Source: Prauserella flavalba (lineage in GTDB: Bacteria > Actinomycetota > Actinomycetes > Mycobacteriales > Pseudonocardiaceae). From it: a DNA stretch of 64,000 nucleotides. The stretch spans positions 275,320 to 339,319 of the forward strand of contig NZ_MASU01000012.1 in NCBI RefSeq assembly GCF_003202235.1, written 5' to 3'. The translations under genes were made by a program, and so were the position numbers. Below, in pieces: positions 16,427 to 25,161 of the stretch (position 1 is the first letter of the stretch; each line of letters starts with the position of its first letter). The notes beneath the pieces were generated by a model. It had not been told where the DNA came from and did no database searches. It saw only the letters and a list, made by a program, of their open reading frames with translations.

Positions 16427-17751
16427 CGTGGCTCTCCCTTCCCGATGCCGGTGAGGTTGCGGAACAGCTGTTCCAGGCTGATCGGCAGGCCGGCGAGCGT
16501 GCCTGGGGCGACTCCAGGATGGAACGCGATCGAGGCGCCGTTGGCGTCGGTCATGGAGGAGGCCCGGTCGACATTGGCGAACATGTACGCCAGCTCCTGG
16601 TACAGCGGCCTGTCTCCGCCGGTGTCCGAGTAGGGCCCGGTGCCGTGGTAGGGCGAAAGGACCGTGGCTTTGACCGGACCGTTGAGGCGGTCCAGCACCG
16701 GGCCACGCACGTCGTCGAGCACGGGCGTGGCGTCGCGGGCGGTGGGCACCAGCCGCTCCACGACGGGCCTGGCATCGACCAGCAGGTTCTTCAGGTCGGT
16801 CACCAACGGGCGGGCCTTCGCCAGTACGGGATCGGCATGCGCCAGCGCGGTGTCGAGTTCCGCCGCGACGGGGCGCGCCGGGTCAGCGGTGTCCCGCAGC
16901 CGGATCAGCGTGCCGTCCAGGCGGCGCAGCCCAGCGTTCGTCGAGTCCAGGGTCCGGGGCAACGTCGCGAGCGCGTCCGCCAGGTCGGCCGAGCGCCGCC
17001 CCAGCACGGTGCCCAGGGTGTCCAGGTCACGCACGATGGCGTCCAGTTGCCCTGGCTGCTCGGTCAGCGTCCGCGCCGTCGACTCCAAGCCCCCCACGAC
17101 GTGAGTGAGGTCCGTTGCCGGGCGCGTGCCCCGGGCGGCGTCGAGTACGGTGGCCGCCGGGTCCAACGTGCCTGGGGCATCGGCGAGGAGCCGGTCCAGC
17201 GCGGCGCGGCCACGTTCGTCCAACGTGCGATCCAGCGAATCAACGGCCGACGTCGCGGACTCCAGCGTGTCGGGTGGCAACGCCCGGGTGACCTTGTCGA
17301 GCTCCACTGGGACCTCCGTTCGCGCGACCGGGATGGTGCCGCCGAAGTCCCCGGGCTGCCCTCCGGGTACGAGATCGAGGTAGTACTTGCCACCCAGGAG
17401 TGTGGCGGGGCGGATCACCGCGGACGGCGCGGAGCGGAGCTTGCCCGGAATGTCGCCGTCGACCTTGACCTCGACTCGCGCGGAGCCGTCGGACCCCGGT
17501 TCGACGGCGGTGACCTTGCCGACCGGGACCCCGGCGACCTTGACCTCCGTGACGTAGGGACGAAGATGGTAGTCCCGGGCGAAGTGGATCGCGAATGTCG
17601 TGCCCGGCTTCAACGTGGTGAGAATGGGGTCCTTGTTGAACAGGCCGACGCCGACCACCAACGCTACGACGATGAAGACCAGGCCGAGTCGGAACGGGGA
17701 GCGCCGGGCCCGTGCGAGCCTCTTCCGCGGATTCGATTCCATCTGTGTCAC
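16423..17751 (-). CDS. Mce/MlaD family protein, fourth in operon
   Basis: A 442-residue Mce protein with a membrane helix at residues 20-40 (GLVFIVVALVVGVGLF), an MlaD domain near 45-130 (YVTEVKVAGVPVGKV and LLGGKYYLDL), and a long helical region. The C-terminus ends without the proline-rich tail of the fifth-but-one neighbour at 19028-20458. It overlaps its upstream and downstream neighbours by 4 nt (ATGA), which should keep the subunits in fixed ratio. Confidence 0.88.
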   Translation of the reverse strand: MTQMESNPRKRLARARRSPFRLGLVFIVVALVVGVGLFNKDPILTTLKPGTTFAIHFARDYHLRPYVTEVKVAGVPVGKVTAVEPGSDGSARVEVKVDGDIPGKLRSAPSAVIRPATLLGGKYYLDLVPGGQPGDFGGTIPVARTEVPVELDKVTRALPPDTLESATSAVDSLDRTLDERGRAALDRLLADAPGTLDPAATVLDAARGTRPATDLTHVVGGLESTARTLTEQPGQLDAIVRDLDTLGTVLGRRSADLADALATLPRTLDSTNAGLRRLDGTLIRLRDTADPARPVAAELDTALAHADPVLAKARPLVTDLKNLLVDARPVVERLVPTARDATPVLDDVRGPVLDRLNGPVKATVLSPYHGTGPYSDTGGDRPLYQELAYMFANVDRASSMTDANGASIAFHPGVAPGTLAGLPISLEQLFRNLTGIGKGEPR

Positions 17752-19031
17752 CTCGGTCCCAGCAGTGTGCTCTTGTCTCGTGCGGCCTCGCCGGGTGCCG
17801 GGTACGGGTTGCGCGCAGTCAGCGGGTCACGCAGGCCCCGCACGATGCCGGTCGCGGTGCTCGTCCCGACCGGCGGTGAGAAGCGCAGCCAGTGGCCAGC
17901 CGCGTCACCCTGATGCAGGGCGTCGGTGGCGTGGGTGAACCACAGCGAGATCTCCGGGGCGTAGGGCGCCAGAACGGCCAGGGGTTGCTGCGCCGAGCCG
18001 ACCGCCTCCCGGATACGCGGCGCCACCGGGCGCGCATCGGTGAACGTCCGGGTCAGGCCGTCCACCGCGGGCATCGCCTGCCCCGCGACACCGGGCACCT
18101 TGTTCAACGGCGGAATCCCTTCTCGCAGCACGCCGCGCACATCGGGGGTTGCCTGGCCGAGCGCCTGTGCTCCGGGCCGCAATGCCGCCGCGGCGGCCTC
18201 GGTGTCGGCCAGCGGCCGCCGCAGGGCCTCGAGGCTGCCGCGGACCTTGGTCAGCGTGTCCGGCGCCTTGGTCAGCGCGTCGGACACCGGCCTGGCGTTG
18301 TCGACGGCGACCGAGCGTAGGGTGGTGTCGAGCTGGCGCACAAGGTTGCTGAGTTGCTGCTCCCGGCCCTGGAAGCGGCCGCTGAAGCGATCCACGGCCT
18401 GCAGTGTCTGGACAAGGTCGGCACCCCCCTCCGTGGTCAGCGCGCGCGACACGGTCGCCAGGTCGGGCAGCTCGGTCGGCAGAGCGGCCAGCGTGTCTCG
18501 CAGGTCCTGCGTATGGCCTGCGACACCGCCGCCTGTTTCCCGGAGCGTCGAGCCCAGCGCCTTGCGGGTGGGCTCGTCCAGCACGGCGAGCAGGTCCGAC
18601 AGTTCCTGGGCTCCGGTCGTTTCCGAGGCCGGGATGACCTCCCCGGGGTCGACCGCGCCGGCTTGTGGTGAACCGGGGTTGAAGGCGACGTACTTCTGGC
18701 CGAGCGCGGAGCGCGCCCCCACCGATGCGGTGACGGCCGTCGCGTTGCGGTAGATGGACCGGTGGCCATCGAACCTCAGCTCGACGACTGGCTTGCCGTC
18801 CACCAGGGTGATCTCGCCGACCTGCCCGACGCGCACGTCGTTGATCCGCACGTCATCCCCGCTGCGCAAGCCTCCGACCTCAACGAACTCGGCGCGCACC
18901 ACGGTGCGCGGCAGACCGGGTATGCCCTTGTTCGCAGTGATCGCGACGCCAACGGAGGCCACGAACACCACGAGCACCACGATTCCGGTGAGCACCGAAC
19001 GCCGGCGGCGCTTGCTGTTGCTTGCCATCAT
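17748..19031 (-). CDS. Mce/MlaD family protein, third in operon
   Basis: A 427-residue Mce protein. The membrane helix is near residues 13-33 (LTGIVVLVVFVASVGVAI) and the MlaD domain is near 40-130 (LRSGDDVRINDVRVGQV, then ALGQKYVAFNPG). A long helical segment follows, with the C-terminal segment NPYPAPGEA that also occurs in the sixth Mce protein. It is joined by ATGA overlaps to both neighbours. No cysteine or enzymatic motif is visible, as expected for a structural lipid-channel subunit. Confidence 0.88.
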   Translation of the reverse strand: MMASNSKRRRRSVLTGIVVLVVFVASVGVAITANKGIPGLPRTVVRAEFVEVGGLRSGDDVRINDVRVGQVGEITLVDGKPVVELRFDGHRSIYRNATAVTASVGARSALGQKYVAFNPGSPQAGAVDPGEVIPASETTGAQELSDLLAVLDEPTRKALGSTLRETGGGVAGHTQDLRDTLAALPTELPDLATVSRALTTEGGADLVQTLQAVDRFSGRFQGREQQLSNLVRQLDTTLRSVAVDNARPVSDALTKAPDTLTKVRGSLEALRRPLADTEAAAAALRPGAQALGQATPDVRGVLREGIPPLNKVPGVAGQAMPAVDGLTRTFTDARPVAPRIREAVGSAQQPLAVLAPYAPEISLWFTHATDALHQGDAAGHWLRFSPPVGTSTATGIVRGLRDPLTARNPYPAPGEAARDKSTLLGPR

Positions 19032-20458
19032 CGACTTCCTCCCCCGATGAGGAACTGGACGAGTCCCTGCTCCTGCTGTGGGTCGAGCCCGGTCACACCT
19101 GCCTTGGGGTCCTGTTCGGTGGAGAGCAGCCCACCGAGGATGCCGCCGTCCCCGGTAAGGCCGGGTACCTGCGGCAGGGGCAACGGCGCACGGTCAGGCT
19201 GGGGTGGTGTTTCCGGCGGTCGTTCGGAGGGCGGACCTTGCTGCTGCGCGGGTGGCGCGCCGTTGGGCGTGGGCACGGCCGCGCCGAGCAGATCCGGACT
19301 GACGACCAGCATCGCGCGGAAGTAGTGTGAGATGCCATCCCGGCCGTTGGTGGTCAGTGCCCAGTTACGGATGAAGCCGAGCACGTTGCCGAGGTTGGCG
19401 GTCAGTTCACCGACGACCGGACGCAGGTCGCCCACCGCCGACCGCAGGTCCGGACCGGCCTGCCGAAGCTGGTCCACCACCGGCCTGGCCTCGTCCAGCA
19501 GGCGCTGAGCGTGCTCGAGGACGGGGTTGGCGTGCGCCAGGGCGGGATCGGCGGCGTCGGCGAAGCGCTGGATTTCGGCGCTGATCGCGGCGAGGTCGTC
19601 GGTGGTGGGCCGGATCGCCGCGAGGGTCGGCGTGGTCTCGGCGGCGGTGCCGGTGAGCTGGGCGAGCGTCGCGCGGGCCGTCGCGAGGGTCTCTGGCAGA
19701 CGCCGCAACGTCTCGGTCAGTTCCCGCCGTTTCGTGGCGGTGGCCGCGGTGAGCTTTCGCGCCGAGGCGACCAGCCGGTCGAGGTTGGCTCCCTGGTCGG
19801 CGGCGAGAGCGCTCGCGACAGGCTGCAGCTTGTCCACCAGGCTGCCGAGCAGCTGGTTCTGGTCCCGCAGGACACCGGACAGGGCCGTGGTGTCGTTCAT
19901 CGACGACTCGAGGGCCCGGATGGTGGCGTCGACATTTCCGCCGTTGCCACGGATACCTTCCCCGAGCATGGTCACCAGCGCGGCCAGCGACCGTCCGGTG
20001 GGGTCGTCGACCGTGTTGAGCACCTCATCGAGGTCGGCCTGCGCGCCGGTTTGCCGCATCGGGAGGACATCGCCATCGCCGAGTACCGGCGCGTCGGGGC
20101 TTCCCCGATCCAGCTCGACGTAGCGCTCGCCGAGCAGGCTCACTGGACGGATGGTGGCCCTGGCGTCCGTGTGCACGGGAAGGGCCTCGCTCTCCAGGCT
20201 CAGCACCACGGAGGCCTTGCCGCCCCGCACATCCATCGCCGCCACCTGGCCGACCTTCACGCCACTGACCTTCACCTCGTTGCCGACCAGCAGAGGACTC
20301 GCATCGGCGAAGCGCGCGACGATCGTGGTCTGGCCCGGCTCGCTCTCCTGGTCAATGCCGACTGTTCCCGCTGTCACCCCGAGCACGGCCACCGCGACGA
20401 CGGCGAGAATCCGGCCACGCGGTAGCCGACGAGGCACCTGGTTGGGCTGCTTGCTCAT
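19028..20458 (-). CDS. Mce/MlaD family protein with Pro/Gln-rich tail, second in operon
   Basis: The longest Mce protein here at 476 residues. A membrane helix lies near residues 14-30, the MlaD domain near 40-130 (LLVGNEVKVSGVKVGQV and LLGERYVELDRG), and a helical region extends to about residue 375. Unlike its neighbours it ends in a Pro/Gln-rich low-complexity stretch of about 70 residues followed by a short Gly/Leu-rich end. Such a tail could reach into the cell wall, which is an inference. It overlaps the first mce gene by 4 nt. Confidence 0.88.
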   Translation of the reverse strand: MSKQPNQVPRRLPRGRILAVVAVAVLGVTAGTVGIDQESEPGQTTIVARFADASPLLVGNEVKVSGVKVGQVAAMDVRGGKASVVLSLESEALPVHTDARATIRPVSLLGERYVELDRGSPDAPVLGDGDVLPMRQTGAQADLDEVLNTVDDPTGRSLAALVTMLGEGIRGNGGNVDATIRALESSMNDTTALSGVLRDQNQLLGSLVDKLQPVASALAADQGANLDRLVASARKLTAATATKRRELTETLRRLPETLATARATLAQLTGTAAETTPTLAAIRPTTDDLAAISAEIQRFADAADPALAHANPVLEHAQRLLDEARPVVDQLRQAGPDLRSAVGDLRPVVGELTANLGNVLGFIRNWALTTNGRDGISHYFRAMLVVSPDLLGAAVPTPNGAPPAQQQGPPSERPPETPPQPDRAPLPLPQVPGLTGDGGILGGLLSTEQDPKAGVTGLDPQQEQGLVQFLIGGGSR

Positions 20459-21684
20459 CGCACTCCACCTCCGGCGGCATCCACCCAGGGCTGGTCGACC
20501 AGCGAACCGGGCGCCGGTGTCAGGTCCTTCTTGTAGCCGGGGGGGACGATGCCCGGATTGACGTTGACGCTGCCGAGCCCGGCCTGAACGTAGATCCGGG
20601 CGTAATGGCCGTTGGTGTCATAGTTGGCGTTCGCGGAGCCCCAGTTCGCGGCCCATCCGGCGATCTCCGGGGTGTAGGGCCGGAGAAAACTCAACGCGGG
20701 AGTGAGGTCCCCGACTAGTGAGTTGGCGCCCGGCAGTACCCCATGAGCGCTGTCCAGCAACCCCGGGGTGTAGCGAAGCAGATCCCGCGCCACCGCCAGT
20801 GTTGGCCGCAGTTCCGCGACGAGCGGGCGCAGGTCAGCCAGCACCGGCCTCAGGTTCCGGGCCACCGACGGCAACTTGTCGGTAGCGGGTTTCAGATCCT
20901 CGAGCAGCGGAACCGCCTTGTCCGCGACGGAAGGGACCCGGTCCAGTGTCGTCTTCGCCGTGTCCAACGTGCCCGGAAGTTTGTCCAACGCCTCCGCCAC
21001 CGCGTGCTTTTGCTGTGCGGTGAGACGGGTCGTGGTCGAAACCTGCTCGATGATATTGCGGATGGCCTGCTCGCGGTTGACGAGCGTGGACACGATGCCA
21101 TCCAGTTGGGTGATCAGTTGCTTGATCGCCGGACCGTCACTGCCGACCGCCCGCAGAACCTCACCCAGGGCCTCCAGCGCCGGCCCCGCCGACCGCAACG
21201 TGTCACGGAGGTCCTCTTCGTTGCCGTCCACGGACTTGTCAAGCCGCCGGATCAGGGAGGACAGGTGCTCTCGCGTGGGCTCATCCAGTGCCGCGAGGAC
21301 CTGGTCGACCTCCATCGGCGTAGGCATTTCCCCTCGAATCATTCCTCCGTCCGGGATGACGGCGTTCCCGGCGGGCCCGTCCGCGACGGCGACGATACGT
21401 TCACCCAGCGCCGCCTTCCACTCGATGGTCACGACCGCACCGTCGTGCAGCGGAGCGTGGTCGTTGTTCATCGCCAACGTGACCCGGGCCTTGCCGTCCT
21501 GCACCGCGATGTTCTCTACCCTGCCCGCCTCGAAACCCTTGACGTGAACTGAGCCGCCTTCGACGACGTTGGTGGCTGATGCGAGCACGACGTCGACTCG
21601 ATAACCGTCGTCCCTCCCCAGCACGAAGCCAGCAACTCCGAGAACGACGACGGCGACGACGCCGAAAGCCAAGATGCGTCGCAT
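20455..21684 (-). CDS. Mce/MlaD family protein, first in operon
   Basis: A 409-residue Mce protein. I chose the ATG at 21684 because the next residues (RRILAFGVVAVVVLGVAG) form the usual signal-anchor helix; an upstream in-frame start would overlap the ATPase gene. The MlaD domain spans about residues 30-115 (VVEGGSVHVKGFEAG, then ALGERIV). A helical tunnel region to about residue 310 and a conserved-looking C-terminal segment ending VDQPWVDAAGGG follow. It starts 4 nt after the ATPase stop. Confidence 0.88.
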   Translation of the reverse strand: MRRILAFGVVAVVVLGVAGFVLGRDDGYRVDVVLASATNVVEGGSVHVKGFEAGRVENIAVQDGKARVTLAMNNDHAPLHDGAVVTIEWKAALGERIVAVADGPAGNAVIPDGGMIRGEMPTPMEVDQVLAALDEPTREHLSSLIRRLDKSVDGNEEDLRDTLRSAGPALEALGEVLRAVGSDGPAIKQLITQLDGIVSTLVNREQAIRNIIEQVSTTTRLTAQQKHAVAEALDKLPGTLDTAKTTLDRVPSVADKAVPLLEDLKPATDKLPSVARNLRPVLADLRPLVAELRPTLAVARDLLRYTPGLLDSAHGVLPGANSLVGDLTPALSFLRPYTPEIAGWAANWGSANANYDTNGHYARIYVQAGLGSVNVNPGIVPPGYKKDLTPAPGSLVDQPWVDAAGGGVR

Positions 21685-21688
21685 CGAG

Positions 21689-22549
21689 TCAGTCCATTCC
21701 CAACGGTCCAGCGGAATCTCCGGAGAGAAACTGCCGGACAAACGGGTCCTCGGACGCGAATGCCTCCTCGGCCTCGCCGTAATGCACCACCTGTCCCTGC
21801 CAGATCAGGCCAACATAGTCACTGACCTTCCGCGCGGTCCTAATGTCATGCGTGACGAGAAGGTAGGTCCCCTTGTGCTCGTTGTGCATTTTGAGGATGA
21901 GGTCGTTGAGCAGGCTGGTACGCACCGGATCGAGACCGGAATCCGGTTCGTCGAACAGCACGACCTCGGGATCCAGCACGAGCGCCCTCGCGAATCCGGC
22001 CCGCTTGCGCATCCCACCCGAAACCTCACTGGGTAGTTTCGCCATTGCCTTCTCCAGCCCGACCTCCTGGAGCCGACTCACCACAATTTCCTCGATATCC
22101 GACTCGTCGAGATCGGTGTGCTTACGCAGCGGGAAGGCGGTGTTGTCATAAATATTCATCGATCCGAAAAGTGCACCGTCCTGAAACAGGACGCCAAACT
22201 TCTTGCGCAGGTCGTAGCGTTCCTTCTCGCTGATTTGCCAGATGTTCTTGCCGAACACGACGATCTCTCCGTCATCCGGCTCCAGCAGTCCTACGAGGTG
22301 CTTCAAAAGTACGCTTTTGCCGGTCCCTGAAGGTCCCAGGACGGTCGTGATCGCGTCATCGACGAAGTCGATGCTCATTCCGTTCATCACCCGGAAGCTG
22401 CCGAACGACTTGACGACATTCCGCACTTCCATCGAGTGCCGCAGCTGTCCGTTGCCGTCTCGACGCACCTGATCGCCGGCAGGCAGGTTCCCCGCATGGG
22501 GAAGTTGCGTCGTCGGCTCTGTCGCCGTCGAGGGTGACACAAAGGACAT
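21689..22549 (-). CDS. ABC transporter ATPase, MlaF/MceG type
   Basis: A 286-residue ATPase that powers the Mce importer. Walker A is GPSGTGKS, the signature is VSGGMRKRAGFARAL and Walker B is VVLFDEPDSGLDP; the MRKR after the signature is typical of the MlaF/MceG group. About 40 extra polar residues precede the domain. The ATG at 22549 has AAGGAG 6 nt upstream; a TTG two codons earlier lies right beside that site. In mycobacteria the MceG ATPase is encoded away from mce operons; here it lies between the permeases and the Mce proteins, so this operon is self-contained. Confidence 0.93.
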   Translation of the reverse strand: MSFVSPSTATEPTTQLPHAGNLPAGDQVRRDGNGQLRHSMEVRNVVKSFGSFRVMNGMSIDFVDDAITTVLGPSGTGKSVLLKHLVGLLEPDDGEIVVFGKNIWQISEKERYDLRKKFGVLFQDGALFGSMNIYDNTAFPLRKHTDLDESDIEEIVVSRLQEVGLEKAMAKLPSEVSGGMRKRAGFARALVLDPEVVLFDEPDSGLDPVRTSLLNDLILKMHNEHKGTYLLVTHDIRTARKVSDYVGLIWQGQVVHYGEAEEAFASEDPFVRQFLSGDSAGPLGMD

Positions 22550-22585
22550 CGTCAACTCCTTGCCGTAGAGGGACCTGGCTCAAGA

Positions 22586-23470
22586 TCAGTTCGCGATCGG
22601 CGCGTTGGGACTGAGGCCCCAGAACAGTTGGGTGCCCAGCACTCCGATCACATGCACCAGCACCATGTTCAGCATCATGGACTTCGCCGTACTTCGGCCC
22701 ACACCGACGGACCCGCCACTGGCCGTGTAGCCGTAGTAGCATCCCACGAACACGACGGCTGTTCCCATCGCCATCACTTTGACAAGGGAATACAGCAGAT
22801 CGGCGGGATTTTGATAGAGCCAGAAAATGAAGCTGTATCCGCCTTCGGACACCCCGCCCAGCATCTTCACCGTCGTGAGATACTCACCGATGTACATGAT
22901 GCCGAGTCCGACGATGTAGAGAAACGGAAGCGCGAGCCACGCCGCGACCACCCTGGCTCCGACCAGGTAACTGCGCGATTTCACGCCCATGACTTCCATC
23001 GCATCGATCTCGTCCGAGATACGCATGGACCCGATTTCGGCTACAAGGCCGCATCCGACCTTCGCGGAGATGATGTATCCCCACATGTAGGGCGCCATCT
23101 CGCGGATGCCACACCAGGCGTTGAAAATACCAGAGTATAACGGCGCGCCGATTTGTTTCAGCGTGTAGTTGCCCTCCAAGCCGCACTCGTATCCCATGAC
23201 GAACTGCATCATCCAGATGATCAATCCGCTTGACAGGATGAGCACGCCACATTGGTGGAACACCTCGGTCGGGTAATGACGCAAGTCAGGTAACGCGCGA
23301 ACCACCTGCCAGGAGAACCGCGCGATGTCACCACCGGTCGTCACCGCCTCCTTGATGGACTTGACGATACTGCCCGGGGAGACGATGACATCGGCCGGCT
23401 TCGGAGGACGGGCTCGTGAACGGCCAGCCTGCGTGCCGGTCTCTGTCGGTCGTGGCATTCCGCTACTCAC
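22586..23470 (-). CDS. MlaE/YrbE-family permease B
   Basis: About 294 residues, with five or six hydrophobic helices and the family motif EIDAMEVMGVK near the middle. It forms the membrane core of the Mce lipid importer as a pair with the neighbouring permease. The start is uncertain: I chose the GTG at 23470 with GGTGG 5 nt upstream, while GTG at 23479, ATG at 23458 and TTG at 23500 are alternatives. It follows permease A closely and precedes the ATPase by 36 nt. Confidence 0.9.
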   Translation of the reverse strand: MSSGMPRPTETGTQAGRSRARPPKPADVIVSPGSIVKSIKEAVTTGGDIARFSWQVVRALPDLRHYPTEVFHQCGVLILSSGLIIWMMQFVMGYECGLEGNYTLKQIGAPLYSGIFNAWCGIREMAPYMWGYIISAKVGCGLVAEIGSMRISDEIDAMEVMGVKSRSYLVGARVVAAWLALPFLYIVGLGIMYIGEYLTTVKMLGGVSEGGYSFIFWLYQNPADLLYSLVKVMAMGTAVVFVGCYYGYTASGGSVGVGRSTAKSMMLNMVLVHVIGVLGTQLFWGLSPNAPIAN

Positions 23471-23486
23471 AGGGTCCACCGCCTCA

Positions 23487-24350
23487 TCACTTGAAGACAA
23501 TCATGTCCGGGTTCACACCGAGGATGATCGCGGTGAACACGGCATTGACGATCCAGATGGTCGCGAATGCGATGACGACCGCCTGGTTCACCGCCTTGCC
23601 GACACCGATGGGGCCGCTCCCCGGGTTCATCCCCTTGTAGCAGCAGACGACGCCTATGATCATGCCGAACAGCGACGTCTTGACCACGCTCGCCCAGATA
23701 TCGGTCGTTGTCGCATTGTCGAAAAAGCTCGCCACGAAGGCGCTCGGATTCGCCTCGAGAATAGGGACGGCCGCGATGTATCCACCGACGACGCCGAATA
23801 CCAACGCCACGATGTCCATCAATCCCGTGATGAGCGTCAGCGCGACAACTCGAGGCACCACAAGCGTCCGGATCGGATCGACGCCGAGCACTTCCATGGC
23901 GTCGATCTCTTCCCGAATACGGCGCGCACCGAGGTCGGCGGTGATGGCGGTGCCCATGACTCCGGCGATGATCATCGCGTTGATCCACGGCGCGAACTCG
24001 CGCACGCTCGCCATGATGAAGAACGAACCCAGACGCTCGGGAATGCCGAACAGATAGAAGATGTTGCCACCTTGGAGGCCAGGTGCGCCAAGTCCGAATG
24101 CGATCGTGGAAATGATCATCGGAATTGAGCACAACCTCAGCGTGAGGAACATCTGGTCCCGGACCTCGCCCCAGTAGCCCATCGGGTGGCGAATCGCCGA
24201 GTACAGAACGACACCGAGTAGCCGCACCATCTCGCCGGCCTGCTCGAACGGCTTCGCTACCGACGAACCCAGACCACCAAGTGTGCGCGTTTTGGCTTCG
24301 GGCTCGCGCGACGGCCGCCGCGATGACACCGAGATGTCGGTGGAAGTCAA
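23487..24350 (-). CDS. MlaE/YrbE-family permease A
   Basis: A 287-residue MlaE-type permease with the motif EEIDAMEVLGVD and several hydrophobic helices (for example ALTLITGLMDIVALVFGVVGG). The start is a TTG at 24350 with AGGAG 5 nt upstream. It is the first gene of the mce operon. The 141 nt upstream (24351-24491) must hold the promoter, but I could not pick out clear -35 and -10 boxes. Four genes lie on the same strand further upstream, so read-through from them is possible. Confidence 0.9.
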   Translation of the reverse strand: MTSTDISVSSRRPSREPEAKTRTLGGLGSSVAKPFEQAGEMVRLLGVVLYSAIRHPMGYWGEVRDQMFLTLRLCSIPMIISTIAFGLGAPGLQGGNIFYLFGIPERLGSFFIMASVREFAPWINAMIIAGVMGTAITADLGARRIREEIDAMEVLGVDPIRTLVVPRVVALTLITGLMDIVALVFGVVGGYIAAVPILEANPSAFVASFFDNATTTDIWASVVKTSLFGMIIGVVCCYKGMNPGSGPIGVGKAVNQAVVIAFATIWIVNAVFTAIILGVNPDMIVFK

Positions 24351-24491
24351 AGCCGCTCCTATGATTCAGACGTGTGCCGATGCTGACGACTTGGGCAGCA
24401 GACATGGCCGGAGCTGCCCGGCGGCGGGGGGCTTGCCAGGCCGTCAACCCGTACAGGATCGACGAACGCGAGGCTCACATGAGGTAGCCGA

Positions 24492-24929
24492 CTACCTTCG
24501 GCTGCCCTGCAGAAAGCCGACGGCAGCTCCGGTGATCAGCGAGGCCGCCACCGTCAGAGCGATCTGCGCCGGATCACCGCCGGCGGGGCCGAGCAACACC
24601 AGCGGCAACATCAGTAAATAGCTGCTCATCGCGGCCACCGCGCCGTGCACGATGGGAATGCGCGCCCTGCCGACGCGGCGCGCCGCCACCACGAAAGCAA
24701 CCAATGCCACGAGTGGAAGCCACAGCTGAGACAATGCTGGAGTCCAAGCGGCGACGAGCGGATGCGCAAGACTTCCCAGCAGCAGGACGGTGAATCCCGT
24801 AGACGCGCCACGTACCGCGAGCGGCATGTCGATGACGTCCCCAGGCGCTCGCTGCCCGGCTCCTCCTTGACCGGAGCCGCTTCGGCGGGTCCGCTCCGCA
24901 TGCTGGCGGCGAACCGACGTCACACCCAT
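24492..24929 (-). CDS. four-helix membrane protein of unknown function
   Basis: A 145-residue protein. The first 35 residues are polar and rich in Arg and Gly, followed by four hydrophobic helices at about 40-58, 62-80, 86-108 and 118-138. I chose the ATG at 24929 (GAGAGG 9 nt upstream); upstream in-frame sequence is Arg-rich and not protein-like. I recognise no family. It lies just ahead of the mce permeases on the same strand and may belong to that transcription unit. Confidence 0.65.
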   Translation of the reverse strand: MGVTSVRRQHAERTRRSGSGQGGAGQRAPGDVIDMPLAVRGASTGFTVLLLGSLAHPLVAAWTPALSQLWLPLVALVAFVVAARRVGRARIPIVHGAVAAMSSYLLMLPLVLLGPAGGDPAQIALTVAASLITGAAVGFLQGSRR

Positions 24930-25161
24930 GTGATCAAACCTCTCTGTCGCGCGGCGCTGCGCAGTTCCCGTTCGACGCCGCAGGCACGACCCGAACGCGG
25001 TGAGAGTATGCCGTGGATCACACGGCACGTGTGGGCCAACACTGGTCCGAACGGGCCAACGAACGAAACGGAGAGCCCGCCTGGGGTGCCAGACCAAAGG
25101 CCCCGTCACTGGCCTGGGGACTGTTCCAAAATCTTGTTGCTCGCACGTATCGCGAACCGCC

